This document shows, in pieces, positions 31,085-40,268 of a stretch of 55,879 bases of DNA. How positions within the stretch are numbered: the stretch's first letter is position 1; each line of letters begins with the position of its first letter. Both the position numbers and the translations under genes were made by a program. The notes below the pieces were generated by a model, which had not been told where the DNA came from, ran no database searches, and saw only the letters and a program-made list of their open reading frames with translations. Source of the stretch: Bacillota bacterium (GTDB lineage: Bacteria; Sysuimicrobiota; Sysuimicrobiia; Sysuimicrobiales; Segetimicrobiaceae); contig JAJPJJ010000123.1 in NCBI GenBank assembly GCA_021324295.1, positions 1-55,879 on the forward strand. Reading direction: 5' to 3'.

Positions 31085-31732
31085 GTGGTCGCTCCGCCCG
31101 ATCCACTTGCCGCAGTGGCGCACCTGCTCGACGATCCGGACGCGCTTCGCCTCCACGTCCGGGCCGCGCTGGCGGCCCGGCGCCCGCGGACCGGGCCATC
31201 GCCCGGGGGGCTGCGCCGCGCCGCGGTGCTGCTTCCCCTCCTCCTCGCCGGGCGCGAGCCGGCGGTCCTCCTGACGAAGCGCAGCGACGAGGTCGAGCGG
31301 CACAAGGGCCAGATCTCGTTCCCGGGCGGCGAGGTCGAGGACGGCGAGAGCCCGCTCGCGGCTGCGCTCCGGGAGACCCACGAAGAGATCGGGCTGCCCG
31401 CCCAAGACGTGGAGGTGCTGGGCGGGCTCGGCGAGGAGGAAGTGAGCGTCTCCGGGTACCTCGTGAGCCCGTTCGTCGGAGCGATCGCGTACCCGCACCG
31501 CCTCCGGCTGAACGCCCGGGAGGTGCGCGCGGTGCTCGCGGTGCCGCTCCGGGTCTTGCTGGATCCACGCAACGTGCGGACAGAGGTGTGGGAGAGCCAC
31601 GGAGGCCCGCGGATCATCTACTTCTACGCCGCGGGCCGCGCTGTGATCTGGGGCGCGACCGGCCGGATCATCGCGCGGTTCCTGGACGCCGCGTTCGGCG
31701 TCCCGCTCCGGGCGCTCGACGGCGCCTCGTAG
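31085..31732 (+). CDS. Nudix hydrolase, CoA pyrophosphatase type
   Basis: This is a 215-residue pyrophosphohydrolase. The Nudix box is intact: GGEVEDGESPLAAALRETHEEIGL (G-x5-E-x7-REUXEE-x-GU pattern). Just before it, LLTKRSDEVERHKGQISFPGG matches the UPF0035 signature of the NudL branch, which cleaves CoA and its derivatives. VSGYLVSPFVGAI and RIIYFYAAGRAVIWGATGRIIARFL are typical of that branch. GTG 31085 is favoured because GAGGAGG lies at 31073-31079; ATG 31043 sits in a likely promoter (TATCAT). It is divergent from thyX, with about 160 bases between them. Confidence 0.88.
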   Translation: MVAPPDPLAAVAHLLDDPDALRLHVRAALAARRPRTGPSPGGLRRAAVLLPLLLAGREPAVLLTKRSDEVERHKGQISFPGGEVEDGESPLAAALRETHEEIGLPAQDVEVLGGLGEEEVSVSGYLVSPFVGAIAYPHRLRLNAREVRAVLAVPLRVLLDPRNVRTEVWESHGGPRIIYFYAAGRAVIWGATGRIIARFLDAAFGVPLRALDGAS

Positions 31733-31881
31733 CGCAGCACGCCGGAGCTCCACAGCGGTCGCCCCGTCGCGCCCCCGGGTTGGAGTCGTGTCAGCGGAGC
31801 CGATGCGCTCCGGGGCCCCAGGCAGTCGCTGTGGTAACGCGATTTGCGGGGGTGGGGTAGGTGGGCCGAGGGAGGGAGCCG

Positions 31882-32574
31882 ATGCGGATCGCGGTCTTCT
31901 CGGACGTCCACGGGAACCTGGCCGCGCTTGCGGCCGTGCTCGAGGAGGTACGCGCCCGGGGCCCGTTCGATCAGGTGATCAACGCCGGGGACCTCGTATT
32001 CGGGGGGCCCCGCCCGCGCGAGGTGATGGCGCTCCTGCTCGAGGAAGCGTATCCGACCGTCGTCGGCAACACGGACGAGTGGGTCGCGGGCCTGGCCGGG
32101 GGCCCCGGCGCCACGGTCGAGTGGACGCGCCGGCTTCTGCTGCCGGAACACCTGCACTACCTTCGCGGGTTGCCCCGTTCGTACCGCGTCGAGCCGCCCG
32201 CAGGGCCGCCGCTCGTCGTAGTGCACGCGACGCCCCGGAGCACCACCGAGTCCATCATGCCGGACGCGCCGCCGGCCGTCCTGGCCGGAGCCCTCGAGGA
32301 GGCCCGGGCCCGCACGCTCGCGTACGGGCACATCCACCGGCCGTATGTGCGCGCGGTGGACCGCGGTCTCGTCGTCAACGTCGGCAGCGTCGGGTTCCCG
32401 TTCGACGGCGATCCCAGGCCGGCCTGGGCGGTCTTCACGCTGCGCGACGGCCGGTGGACCGCCGAGATCGCGCGCGTCGCGTACGACCAGGAGGCCGTGG
32501 CCCGGGACCTGCTCGAGAGCGATCACCCGGACGCGACGACGTTCGCGCGGCGCGTGCGGACCGGGACCGCCTGA
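31882..32574 (+). CDS. Metallophosphoesterase (YfcE/MJ0936-like)
   Basis: A 230-residue calcineurin-like phosphodiesterase. The metal-binding motifs are present in order: MRIAVFSDVHGN (D-x-H), INAGDLVFGGP (GDxx), VVGNTDEWVAG (GNxD), VVVHATPR (H) and YGHIHRPYVR (GHxH). ATG 31882 follows GAGGGAGG. The family includes phosphodiesterases acting on cyclic nucleotides or phosphoesters; the substrate cannot be predicted. It is the first gene of a tight plus-strand trio with the HisJ-type phosphatase (6-base gap) and the methyltransferase (4-base overlap). Confidence 0.88.
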   Translation: MRIAVFSDVHGNLAALAAVLEEVRARGPFDQVINAGDLVFGGPRPREVMALLLEEAYPTVVGNTDEWVAGLAGGPGATVEWTRRLLLPEHLHYLRGLPRSYRVEPPAGPPLVVVHATPRSTTESIMPDAPPAVLAGALEEARARTLAYGHIHRPYVRAVDRGLVVNVGSVGFPFDGDPRPAWAVFTLRDGRWTAEIARVAYDQEAVARDLLESDHPDATTFARRVRTGTA

Positions 32575-32580
32575 TCCGGC

Positions 32581-33441
32581 ATGCCGCCCGCCGCCCCCGT
32601 GCGCTCGGACTACCACGTGCACCTGGAGCGTGGCCCGTGGACGCTCGAGTGGCTGGGACGCTTCGTGGAGACCTCACGCGCGCGTGGCCTCACGGAGATC
32701 GGCTTCAGCGAGCACCCCCACCGGTTCCGCGAGTGCCGGGCGATGTACCCGCCGCGCGACGCCGTCGGGGGCTGGGTGGACGCCCAGTGCACCGAGTCTC
32801 TCGAGGACTACGTCCGGCTGATCGAGCAGGCGCGCCGCGCGGGGCTGCCGGTCAAGCTCGGCGTGGAGGCCGATTTCCTGCCCGGCTACGAGGCCGCGCT
32901 GGAGCGTGTGGTGCGCGCCTATCCGTGGGACTTTGTCATCGGATCGGTGCACTGGCTTCCGCCGCAGCGCCGGGGAGAGCCGTGGTGGGGGTTCGACGAC
33001 CTCTCGCGGATCGAAGCGTGGGAGCGCCGCGATGTCCTGGACGCGTACCGGCGGTACTTCCGGCTGATCGAGGAGGCGGCGCAGACCCGGCTCTTCGACT
33101 TCATCGGCCACCCCGACGTGATCAAGGTCGCCGGCTACCGGCCGGACGCAGACCTGGCCGACCTGTACGATCGCGCGGCCGCGGCGTTCGCGGCGGCCGG
33201 GACGTGCGCCGAGATCAACACCGCCGGCTGGAGGAAGCCGGCGCGCGAGGCCTACCCCGCCCGACCGCTCCTCGAGGCGTGCTGGCGGGCCGGGGTGCCG
33301 ACGCTGGTCAACTCGGATGCGCACAGCCCCGAGGACGTGGGCCGCGACTTCGACCGCGCAGCGCGGATCGCCCGCGACGTCGGCTACACCGAGGTGGCGA
33401 CGTTCAGCGGCCGGGCCCGTGCGATGGTGCCCCTCGGATGA
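32581..33441 (+). CDS. PHP-family histidinol-phosphatase (HisJ-like)
   Basis: This is a 286-residue PHP-domain phosphatase. The metal ligands are visible in SDYHVHLE, EIGFSEHPHRF, GVEADF, VIGSVHWLP, DFIGHPDVIK and NSDAHSPEDVG. The order and wording match histidinol-phosphatase of the HisK/HisJ type, which removes phosphate in histidine synthesis. No other his gene is nearby, so a different phosphate ester is possible. It begins 6 bases after the phosphoesterase stop and overlaps the methyltransferase start in ATGA. Confidence 0.87.
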   Translation: MPPAAPVRSDYHVHLERGPWTLEWLGRFVETSRARGLTEIGFSEHPHRFRECRAMYPPRDAVGGWVDAQCTESLEDYVRLIEQARRAGLPVKLGVEADFLPGYEAALERVVRAYPWDFVIGSVHWLPPQRRGEPWWGFDDLSRIEAWERRDVLDAYRRYFRLIEEAAQTRLFDFIGHPDVIKVAGYRPDADLADLYDRAAAAFAAAGTCAEINTAGWRKPAREAYPARPLLEACWRAGVPTLVNSDAHSPEDVGRDFDRAARIARDVGYTEVATFSGRARAMVPLG

Positions 33442-34202
33442 GCGACGGGGTGCGCCGGGCCAACGAGGAGCGGTTCAGCCGGACGGCGCGCGTGTACGCA
33501 TCGAGCGGGATCGCCGAACGGCGTGCCCAGAACGAGGCGCTGCGGCGCCTCGCCGCGCCGGTGCCGGACGACGTCGTCCTGGATGTGGCCTGCGGACCCG
33601 GCGCGGTGCTCACGGCGTTCGCGCCTCTCGTCCGGCAGGCCATCGGGCTCGATCTGACGATGGCGATGCTGCGCGAGGCGCGCGCACGGTCGCGGGGCCG
33701 GGGTGTCAGCCTCGTGCGGGGAGAAGCGGAGCGGCTGCCGTTCCGTGACGGCGCGTTCACGCTGGTCTGCTCGACGTGGGCGGTCCACCACTTCGGCGAT
33801 CCCCGGCGGGTCGTCCTGGAGATGGCCCGGGTCTGCCGGCCCGGCGGCCGGCTCGCGGTCGGCGATCTCGTGGGGTCCGAGGACGCCGCGCGGCGGGCCC
33901 GGCAGAACGCGATCGAGCGCCTCCGCGATCCCGCGCACGTGGAGCTGCTGAGCCTCGACGGCCTGGTCGACCTGCTCGCCGGCGCCGGGCTCGTCCCCGC
34001 GGGCCGCGCCACGGGAGTGCTTCACCGGGAGTTCGAGGAATGGTGCCGGATCGCGCAGAGCCCGCCCGATGTCGTCGCGCGCGTTCGGCAGATGCTGCTC
34101 GACACGCAGCCCGGGGACCTCGCGGGGATGGCGCCGGAGGCCGAGGGCGAGCGGATCCGCTTTCTCCACCGGTGGGCGATCGTCGTCGGGGTGAGGCGGT
34201 AG
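33438..34202 (+). CDS. SAM-dependent class I methyltransferase
   Basis: This is a 254-residue methyltransferase of the Methyltransf_11/UbiE-like type. Motif I is VLDVACGPGAVLTAFAP, followed by the acidic IGLDLTMAMLREARARS. VRGEAERLPFRDGAFTLVCSTWAVHHF gives motifs II and III, and VCRPGGRLAVGDLV follows. The C-terminal helix bundle (EFEEWCRIAQSPPDVVARVRQML) resembles small-molecule methylases acting on quinones or sterols, but the substrate is unknown. The ATG overlaps the preceding stop by 4 bases. The next 295 bases have no gene apart from the iscS promoter. Confidence 0.87.
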   Translation: MSDGVRRANEERFSRTARVYASSGIAERRAQNEALRRLAAPVPDDVVLDVACGPGAVLTAFAPLVRQAIGLDLTMAMLREARARSRGRGVSLVRGEAERLPFRDGAFTLVCSTWAVHHFGDPRRVVLEMARVCRPGGRLAVGDLVGSEDAARRARQNAIERLRDPAHVELLSLDGLVDLLAGAGLVPAGRATGVLHREFEEWCRIAQSPPDVVARVRQMLLDTQPGDLAGMAPEAEGERIRFLHRWAIVVGVRR

Positions 34203-34436
34203 TGCCCATCTCGTCGGTCCGGGGGGAGCTGGAGGGCGCGCGGGAGCTGCCTTTGGCTTCCCGTCGGGGGAGGGATTCGACCGCAGGGCCGAGCGCCGCT
34301 CCCAGCCGAACGCCGCGTCGGCGGCGAGCGGAGGGCAGGCCCCGCCCCCCGCGGCCCGATCCGCCGCCGGACCGGTAAGAGGGAGCGCCGGGGCCGGGCG
34401 GGGACCCTCGGCCGGGCCGCCGGGCCGCTCCCGCGG

Positions 34437-34466
34437 TTGAGCGCGCCGGCCGCGCTGCGCTACACT
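34437..34466 (+). promoter_or_regulatory. Probable iscS promoter
   Basis: TTGAGC (34437-34442) and TACACT (34461-34466) are 18 bases apart, 31 bases before the start codon. Confidence 0.55.
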
Positions 34467-34497
34467 GGGAACGGGATACTTCGTCCGAGGCGCCGAG

Positions 34498-35658
34498 ATG
34501 GGACAGGAGACCGGGACGCCCAGGGTCTACATGGACCACGCCGCGACGACCCCGGTGGATCCGCGGGTCCTCAGCGCGATGGTGCCGTACTTCACCGAGC
34601 GGGCGGGCAACGCGAGCAGCCTCCACCGCTTCGGGCAGGAGGCCCGCGACGCCGTGGAGAGCGCACGCGCCGAGGTGGCCGCGACGATCGGCGCGCAGCC
34701 GGCCGAGATCGTGTTCACGAGCGGCGCGACCGAGGCGGACAACCTCGCCGTGCTGGGCGTCGCCCTGGCCCTGGAGCGGCGCGGACGCCATATCGTGACC
34801 TCCACGATCGAGCACCACGCGGTCCTCGAAGCCTGCCGCTTCCTCGAGCGGTGGGGCTACGAGGTGACGTACGTGCCGGTGGACGGGCGGGGCATCGTGG
34901 ACCCCGGGGACGTGGGGCGGGCGCTGCGCGCCGACACCGTGCTCGTCTCCGTGATGGCCGCCAACAACGAGATCGGCACGCTCCAGCCGGTCGCCGAGAT
35001 CGGCCGCATCGCGCGGGCGCGGGGGATCCCCTTCCACACCGATGCCACGCAGATGGTGGGGGCGCTGCCGGTTCACGTCGACGACCTCTGCGTCGACCTG
35101 CTCTCGATGTCGGCGCACAAACGGTACGGGCCCAAGGGCGTAGGCGCGCTGTACGTGCGCTCCGGGACGCCGCTTACGCGGACGCAGCACGGCGGGAGCC
35201 ACGAGCGGGGCCGGCGCGGCGGCACGGAGAACGTGCCCGGGATCGTGGGGTTCGGCGCGGCGCTGCGGATCGCGCGCGAGGAGATGGACCGCGAGAGCGC
35301 CCGCCTTGGCGCGCTGCGGGACCGGATGATCCGCGAGGCGCTCGCGATTCCCGGGGCCCGCCTCAACGGCGACCCCGGGCGGCGCCTGCCCAACAACGTG
35401 AACCTGTCGTTCGAGGGAACGGACAGCCAGTCGCTCGTCATCGGCCTCGACCTGCGCGGCGTCGCGGCGAGCTCCGGGTCCGCGTGCACCTCCGGCAGCC
35501 TGGAGCCGTCGCACGTGCTCCTGGCCCTCGGCCTGCCCGCGGAGGTGGCGGCCGGCGCGGTCCGGCTGACGCTCGGCCGCGGCACGAGCGACGCCGACGT
35601 GGGGTACGCGCTGCAGGCGCTCCGCGACGTGGTGACCGGCCTCCGCCAGGCCGCGTAA
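34498..35658 (+). CDS. iscS: Cysteine desulfurase (IscS/NifS family)
   Basis: This PLP enzyme releases sulfur from cysteine for Fe-S clusters and thiolation. The 386-residue chain opens [19 protein letters not shown], has [16 protein letters not shown] and the conserved histidine in [12 protein letters not shown]. The PLP lysine is in [18 protein letters not shown], and the persulfide-forming cysteine in [17 protein letters not shown]. The short SGSACxSG loop puts it in the IscS/NifS group rather than SufS. No iscU or regulator is adjacent. It is followed after 134 bases by the complex I operon, whose subunits carry many Fe-S clusters, so the placement makes functional sense. Confidence 0.94.
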   Translation: MGQETGTPRVYMDHAATTPVDPRVLSAMVPYFTERAGNASSLHRFGQEARDAVESARAEVAATIGAQPAEIVFTSGATEADNLAVLGVALALERRGRHIVTSTIEHHAVLEACRFLERWGYEVTYVPVDGRGIVDPGDVGRALRADTVLVSVMAANNEIGTLQPVAEIGRIARARGIPFHTDATQMVGALPVHVDDLCVDLLSMSAHKRYGPKGVGALYVRSGTPLTRTQHGGSHERGRRGGTENVPGIVGFGAALRIAREEMDRESARLGALRDRMIREALAIPGARLNGDPGRRLPNNVNLSFEGTDSQSLVIGLDLRGVAASSGSACTSGSLEPSHVLLALGLPAEVAAGAVRLTLGRGTSDADVGYALQALRDVVTGLRQAA

Positions 35659-35740
35659 CCGGCCGGGAACGCGCCGCGACAGGTTCGCGGCCGCCGGCCT
35701 GGCGGGCGAGGCGAGGGCCGCCGCGGACCGGCCGCGTGCG

Positions 35741-35769
35741 TTGACAGCCCAGGGCCCTTCTGCGATCAT
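35741..35769 (+). promoter_or_regulatory. Promoter of the complex I operon
   Basis: A consensus TTGACA (35741-35746) is followed after 17 bases by GATCAT (35764-35769). A ribosome site AGGGAG lies about 10 bases before nuoA. Confidence 0.7.
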
Positions 35770-35792
35770 TACAAGGGAGTTGAGCATCGTCG

Positions 35793-36149
35793 ATGCTATC
35801 CGGCTACGCCCCCGTCCTCGTGCACCTCGTGCTCGCTGTGCTGCTCGCCGCCGCCGTGCTGGGGTTGCACATGCTCGTGGGCGGCCGCCGGCCCACGGTC
35901 GAGAAGGTGCTGCCCTACGAGTCCGGCGTCTGGCCGATCGGCAGCGCCCGGGAACGTGTGCCGGTCCGGTACTACCTCGTCGCGATGTTGTTCATCCTGT
36001 TCGATGTCGAGATCGTGTTCGTGTACCCGTGGGCGGTGCTCGTGCGGGAGCTCGGCGCGCGCGGGATCGGAGAGATGTTCACGTTCCTTGCGCTGCTCGC
36101 GATCGGCTACCTGTACCTCCTCAAGCGGAGGGCGCTCGAATGGGAGTGA
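35793..36149 (+). CDS. nuoA: NADH-quinone oxidoreductase subunit A
   Basis: This is the small membrane subunit of complex I at the quinone-site side (118 residues). It has three helices: [48 protein letters not shown] and [43 protein letters not shown] forms the conserved loop, and [12 protein letters not shown] is the family signature. It is the first gene of a run of fourteen in canonical A-to-N order. Its stop overlaps the nuoB start by 10 bases. Confidence 0.95.
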   Translation: MLSGYAPVLVHLVLAVLLAAAVLGLHMLVGGRRPTVEKVLPYESGVWPIGSARERVPVRYYLVAMLFILFDVEIVFVYPWAVLVRELGARGIGEMFTFLALLAIGYLYLLKRRALEWE

Positions 36150-36655
36150 TCGCGTCGGAGCGCGACGTCGAGCGCAACGTGCTCACGACCACCGTGGACC
36201 GGATCGTCGCGTGGGCGCGCAAGAGCTCCGTGTGGCCGGTGCAGTTCGGCCTGGCGTGCTGCGCGATCGAGATGATGTGCACGGCCGCCTCCCGCTTCGA
36301 CATCGCCCGCTTCGGCTCGGAGCTGTTCCGTGCCTCGCCCCGCCAGTCGGACCTCATGATCGTCGCCGGCCGCGTGAGCCAGAAGATGGCGCCGGTGGTC
36401 CGCCACATCTACGACCAGATGCTGGAGCCCAAATGGGTGATCGCGATGGGGGACTGCGCCAGCACCGGCGGCCTCTACAACAACTACGCCGTCGTGCAGG
36501 GCGTGGACAAGATCGTCCCGGTCGATGTGTACGTCGCCGGGTGCCCGCCGCGCCCCGAAGCGCTGCTGCACGGCCTCCGGCTCCTGCAGGAGAAGATCGC
36601 CCAGGGACAGCGAGAGACGGTTGCCCCCCGCCCGCCCGCGACCCGGGCGCCCTGA
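36140..36655 (+). CDS. nuoB: NADH-quinone oxidoreductase subunit B
   Basis: NuoB carries the terminal 4Fe-4S cluster N2, which passes electrons to quinone (171 residues). The ligands are [12 protein letters not shown] (the tandem Cys pair), [13 protein letters not shown] and [12 protein letters not shown]. The expected [13 protein letters not shown] and [23 protein letters not shown] blocks are intact. ATG 36140 overlaps nuoA. The C-terminus is extended with Pro/Ala-rich residues. It is peripheral, in the arm next to NuoD. Confidence 0.96.
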   Translation: MGVIASERDVERNVLTTTVDRIVAWARKSSVWPVQFGLACCAIEMMCTAASRFDIARFGSELFRASPRQSDLMIVAGRVSQKMAPVVRHIYDQMLEPKWVIAMGDCASTGGLYNNYAVVQGVDKIVPVDVYVAGCPPRPEALLHGLRLLQEKIAQGQRETVAPRPPATRAP

Positions 36656-36669
36656 GCCACCGGATACCC

Positions 36670-37230
36670 ATGGCCCCGGCGTCGATCCTCGAGCGGCTGC
36701 GCCCGCACGTCCCGTGGGGCCTGGCGACCCCCAAGGAGGAGGGGGGCCGCGCCGTGCTCTACGTGACGCCGGGGATCCTGCTGGAGGTGCTCCGTGCCGC
36801 GGCGGAGCGCGTGTCCCTCGACAGCCTGGTGGACCTGACCGCGTGGGACCGGCGGCCCGCGTCGCCGCGCTTTGAGGTCGTCTACCTCCTGGGCCAGGCC
36901 GGGGGCAGCGACCGCCTCACCGTGAAGGTCCGGGTCGACGGCGATCCCCCGCGTCTCCCGAGCGCCGTGGAGGTGTACCCGGGCGCCGCGTGGCCGGAGC
37001 GCGAGGTGTACGACATGTTCGGGGTGGTGTTCGACGGGCACCCCGATCTCCGGCGGATCCTGATGCCCGACGACTGGGAGGGGCACCCGCTGCGGCGCGA
37101 CGTCCCGCTGTTCGAGGAGCCGGTGGAGTTCAAGGGACACCGGCCCAAGGTCCCGAGCGAGATCATCCCCTACTTCTCACCGCACAGCCCATCGGGATCG
37201 GGCGGCGAGACGCCCCCGGTGCCCGGATGA
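36670..37230 (+). CDS. nuoC: NADH-quinone oxidoreductase subunit C
   Basis: This is a 186-residue peripheral-arm subunit without cofactors. The signature EVYPGAAWPEREVYDMFGVVFDGHPDLRRILMPDDWEGHPLRRDVPL is complete. The N-terminal domain (SLDSLVDLTAWDR, RFEVVYLLGQAG) is normal. It is separate from nuoD; enteric bacteria have a nuoCD fusion. Its stop overlaps the nuoD ATG by 4 bases. The start at ATG 36670 lies 14 bases after nuoB. Confidence 0.94.
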   Translation: MAPASILERLRPHVPWGLATPKEEGGRAVLYVTPGILLEVLRAAAERVSLDSLVDLTAWDRRPASPRFEVVYLLGQAGGSDRLTVKVRVDGDPPRLPSAVEVYPGAAWPEREVYDMFGVVFDGHPDLRRILMPDDWEGHPLRRDVPLFEEPVEFKGHRPKVPSEIIPYFSPHSPSGSGGETPPVPG

Positions 37231-38405
37231 GCGAGGCCACCCGGGAGACCCTGGCCCTCAACATGGGGCCGCAGCACCCCAGCACCCACGGGGTGCTGCG
37301 CCTCGTGCTGGAGCTCGAGGGGGAGACGATCCGCCGCTGCACGCCGGTCGTCGGGTATCTCCACACCGGCATCGAGAAGGAGATGGAGACGCGGACCTAC
37401 CACCAGAACATCACGCTGGTGGACCGCGTCGAGTACGTGGCGAGCTACCTGGAGGAGATGGCCTACTGCCTCTCGGTCGAGCGGCTCTTCGGGATCGAGC
37501 CACCGCCCCGCGCGCGCGTCATCCGCATCCTCCTGTGCGAGCTCAACCGGATCGCGAGCCACCTCATCTACCTCGGCTCGGCGGCGCTCGACCTCAACGT
37601 GAGCAGCGCTTTCATGTACTGCTTCGCCGACCGCGAGCGGTTTCTCGACCTCTCGGAGATGGTCTCCGGGCAGCGGATGATGCCCGGCTACTTCCGGATC
37701 GGGGGGGTGGCCGCCGATCTGCCGGAGGAGTTCGTCCCGGCCGCGCGGAGGTGGCTCGACGAGGTTCCCCGGCGCGTGGACGAGTACGAGCGCCTCCTCA
37801 ACGACAACCTGATCTGGCGCGAGCGCACCGAGGGGGTCGCCGTGCTCTCCCGGGAGGAGGCGATCGCCCGGTGCGCGACGGGGCCGGTGCTGCGGGCCTC
37901 CGGCGTGGCGCACGATGTGCGGAAGCTGCTGCCCTACGGAGGCTACGACGAGTTCGCGTTCGACGTGCCGGTGCGGGCCGAGGGCGATGCCTACGCGCGG
38001 TACCGCGTCCGTCTGGAGGAGATGCGCCAGAGCCGCCGCATCGCGGTGCAGGCGCTCGATCGCCTCCCGGATGGTCCGGTGATCACCTCCGACCGCAAGA
38101 TCGCCCTGCCGCCGCGCGCCGAGCTCGCCCGCAGCATGGAGGCGGTGATCCATCAATTCAAGCTGGTGAGCGAGGGCATGCACCCGCCCGCGGGGGACAG
38201 CTACGTGCCGACGGAGTCGGCCCGCGGGGAGAAGGGCTACTACATCGTGAGCGACGGCAGCAACCGGCCGGCGCGGGTCCACGTGCGCGCGCCGTCGTTC
38301 TACAATCTGCAGACGCTGCCCGCGATGGTCGAGGGACGCCCCCTCGCCGATGTCGTGGTCGCGGTCGCCAGCATCGATATCATCCTGGGGGACGTGGACC
38401 GTTGA
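37227..38405 (+). CDS. nuoD: NADH-quinone oxidoreductase subunit D
   Basis: This is the 49-kDa-type subunit forming the quinone pocket with NuoB (392 residues). LNMGPQHPSTHGVLRLVLELEGE includes the conserved HxxxH region. GYLHTGIEKEMETRTYHQ, LCELNRIASHL, GGVAADLP and the C-terminal DIILGDVDR are intact. The C-terminal Arg is typical. A 61-base gap to nuoE contains a small hairpin (CCCAGC/GCTGGG), the only notable break in the first half of the operon. Confidence 0.96.
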   Translation: MSEATRETLALNMGPQHPSTHGVLRLVLELEGETIRRCTPVVGYLHTGIEKEMETRTYHQNITLVDRVEYVASYLEEMAYCLSVERLFGIEPPPRARVIRILLCELNRIASHLIYLGSAALDLNVSSAFMYCFADRERFLDLSEMVSGQRMMPGYFRIGGVAADLPEEFVPAARRWLDEVPRRVDEYERLLNDNLIWRERTEGVAVLSREEAIARCATGPVLRASGVAHDVRKLLPYGGYDEFAFDVPVRAEGDAYARYRVRLEEMRQSRRIAVQALDRLPDGPVITSDRKIALPPRAELARSMEAVIHQFKLVSEGMHPPAGDSYVPTESARGEKGYYIVSDGSNRPARVHVRAPSFYNLQTLPAMVEGRPLADVVVAVASIDIILGDVDR

Positions 38406-38466
38406 TGGAGGGTCCCCGGCACGTCGCAGTACCCCAGCGACCGGCTGGGTGGGGTAGGGTGAGGTG

Positions 38467-38985
38467 ATGGCCCGCGTGCTGTCGCAGGCGGTGCTGGCGG
38501 AGATCGAGCGGGCGCGCGCCCGGTATCCCCGTCCGCAGTCGGCGGTGCTCCCGGCGCTGCACGCGGCCCAGGAAGAGGTCGGGTATCTGAGCCCGGAGGC
38601 GCTGGACGACGTCGCCGAGGCGCTCGGGCTCCCGGTGACCGAGGTTGCCTCTGTCGCGACGTTCTACTCGATGTTCTTCACCGAGCCGGTCGGCCGGCAC
38701 AAGATCCGCGTCTGCACGAACTTGTCCTGCTATCTCAACGGCTGCGAGGAGATCCTCGACCATCTCTGCCGCACGCTCGGCGTGCGGCCCGGCGAGACGA
38801 CGGCGGACGGCCGCGTCCTCGTGGAGGTGGCGGAGTGCCTCGCCGCGTGCGAGGAGGCGCCGGTGCTCCTCGCCGACGAGGACCGCCACGGCCACATGAC
38901 CCCGGCGAAGGTGGACGCGCTGCTGCGCGCCCTCGACCGCGAGCCGTCGGCGACGTCGCCCACGGGGCCCGCCGGCGATGCGTGA
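38467..38985 (+). CDS. nuoE: NADH-quinone oxidoreductase subunit E
   Basis: This is the 24-kDa-type, thioredoxin-fold subunit with 2Fe-2S cluster N1a (172 residues). The ligands are CTNLSC and AECLAACEEAP. ATFYSMFFTEPVGRHKIRVC is the standard core. ATG 38467 is preferred over the adjacent GTG 38464. The C-terminal tail (SATSPTGPAGDA) is unconserved. It ends 14 bases before nuoF. Confidence 0.94.
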   Translation: MARVLSQAVLAEIERARARYPRPQSAVLPALHAAQEEVGYLSPEALDDVAEALGLPVTEVASVATFYSMFFTEPVGRHKIRVCTNLSCYLNGCEEILDHLCRTLGVRPGETTADGRVLVEVAECLAACEEAPVLLADEDRHGHMTPAKVDALLRALDREPSATSPTGPAGDA

Positions 38986-38999
38986 GGCGCGCCCATAGC

Positions 39000-40268
39000 A
39001 TGCCCGAGCCGCTGCTGACGAGGTACCTCGGCCAGCCGGGCCGCGAGGAGATCGACGCGTACCTCGCGACCGGCGGGTACCGGGCGCTGGCCCGGGCGCT
39101 CCGGGAGCGCACGCCCGACGAGATCGTCGCGATGGTGGAGGCCTCGGGCCTGCGGGGCCGCGGAGGGGCCGGCTTCCCTACCGGCCGTAAGTGGAAGCTC
39201 ACCCCGAAGCGCGATGGCGAGACGCGCTACCTCGTCGTGAACGCGGACGAGGGGGAGCCGGGGACGTTCAAGGACCGGACGCTCATCGAGGGCGACCCCC
39301 ATCAGATCATCGAGGGAATGGTCATCACCGCCTACGCGAACCAGGTGCACCAGGCGTACATCTACCTGCGGGGCGAGTTCTTCCTGGGGCACCGCCGCCT
39401 GAGCCGCGCCCTCGCGGAGGCGTACGCGCGCGGCTATGTCGGTCGGAATATCCTGGGCAGCGGGTTCGATCTCGAGATCGTCATCCACCGCGGCGCCGGC
39501 GCGTACATCTGCGGGGAGGAGACCGCGCTGCTGGAGAGCCTCGAAGGCCGACGCGGGTTCCCGCGCCTCAAGCCGCCGTACTACCCGGCGGTGCGCGGGC
39601 TCTACGATCGGCCGACGGTGCTCAACAACGCGGAGACGATGGCGCACATCCCGCACATCGTCGCGCTCGGCCCGGAGGCCTACAAGTCCTACGGCCCGCC
39701 GATCCTCTACTCGGTCTCGGGGCACGTCACGCGCCCCGGGGTGAAGGAGCTGCCGATCGGGACGCCGCTGCGGGAGATCATCTTCGAGCACGCCGGCGGC
39801 CCGCGCGCCGGGCGCTCGGTCAAGGCGGTGTTCCCCGGCGGCTCCTCGTCGGCGATCCTGACCGCCGAGCACCTCGACACCCCGGCGGACTTCGAGTCCC
39901 TCCAGAAGCTCGGCTCGATGCTGGGATCGAGCGCGATCATCGTGCTGGACGACACCACGTGCATCCCCGCGGTGATCCGCCGGACGGTCGAGTTCTACCG
40001 CGACGAGTCGTGCGGCAAGTGCACCCCGTGCCGGGAGGGGACGGTGTGGCTCAGCCAGATCCTCGACCGGATCCTCTGCGGCCGGGGTCGGAGGGAGGAC
40101 CTCGACCTGCTCGACAGCATCGCCCGCAACATGACGGGAACCTGCTTCTGCCCGCTCGGCGAGAGCGTCCCGCCGAGCCTGCGCGCGTCCCTCCGGTACT
40201 TCCGGGACGAGTACGCGCACCACATCGAGGCCGGGGCCTGCGACGTCGCCGGAGGTCCCCACCGATGA
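39000..40268 (+). CDS. nuoF: NADH-quinone oxidoreductase subunit F
   Basis: This is the FMN- and NADH-binding 51-kDa-type subunit (422 residues). GLRGRGGAGFPTGRKW is the NADH site, and NADEGEPGTFKDRTLIEGDPHQIIEGM is next to FMN. GAGAYICGEETALLESLEG is the second nucleotide motif. Cluster N3 is bound by SCGKCTPCREG plus a later Cys in TGTCFCPLGES. The stop overlaps nuoG by 4 bases. Everything expected for NADH oxidation is present, so this complex is not the ferredoxin-linked form lacking NuoEFG. Confidence 0.96.
   Translation: MPEPLLTRYLGQPGREEIDAYLATGGYRALARALRERTPDEIVAMVEASGLRGRGGAGFPTGRKWKLTPKRDGETRYLVVNADEGEPGTFKDRTLIEGDPHQIIEGMVITAYANQVHQAYIYLRGEFFLGHRRLSRALAEAYARGYVGRNILGSGFDLEIVIHRGAGAYICGEETALLESLEGRRGFPRLKPPYYPAVRGLYDRPTVLNNAETMAHIPHIVALGPEAYKSYGPPILYSVSGHVTRPGVKELPIGTPLREIIFEHAGGPRAGRSVKAVFPGGSSSAILTAEHLDTPADFESLQKLGSMLGSSAIIVLDDTTCIPAVIRRTVEFYRDESCGKCTPCREGTVWLSQILDRILCGRGRREDLDLLDSIARNMTGTCFCPLGESVPPSLRASLRYFRDEYAHHIEAGACDVAGGPHR

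Noticed and set aside
34203-34436. A tRNA-like T-loop (GTCGAATCCC) on the minus strand in the gap before iscS
   Set aside because: No acceptor, D or anticodon arm can be built around it.
38406-38466. A hairpin between nuoD and nuoE as a possible terminator
   Set aside because: The stem is only six base pairs (CCCAGC/GCTGGG) without a T tract, and the operon clearly continues.
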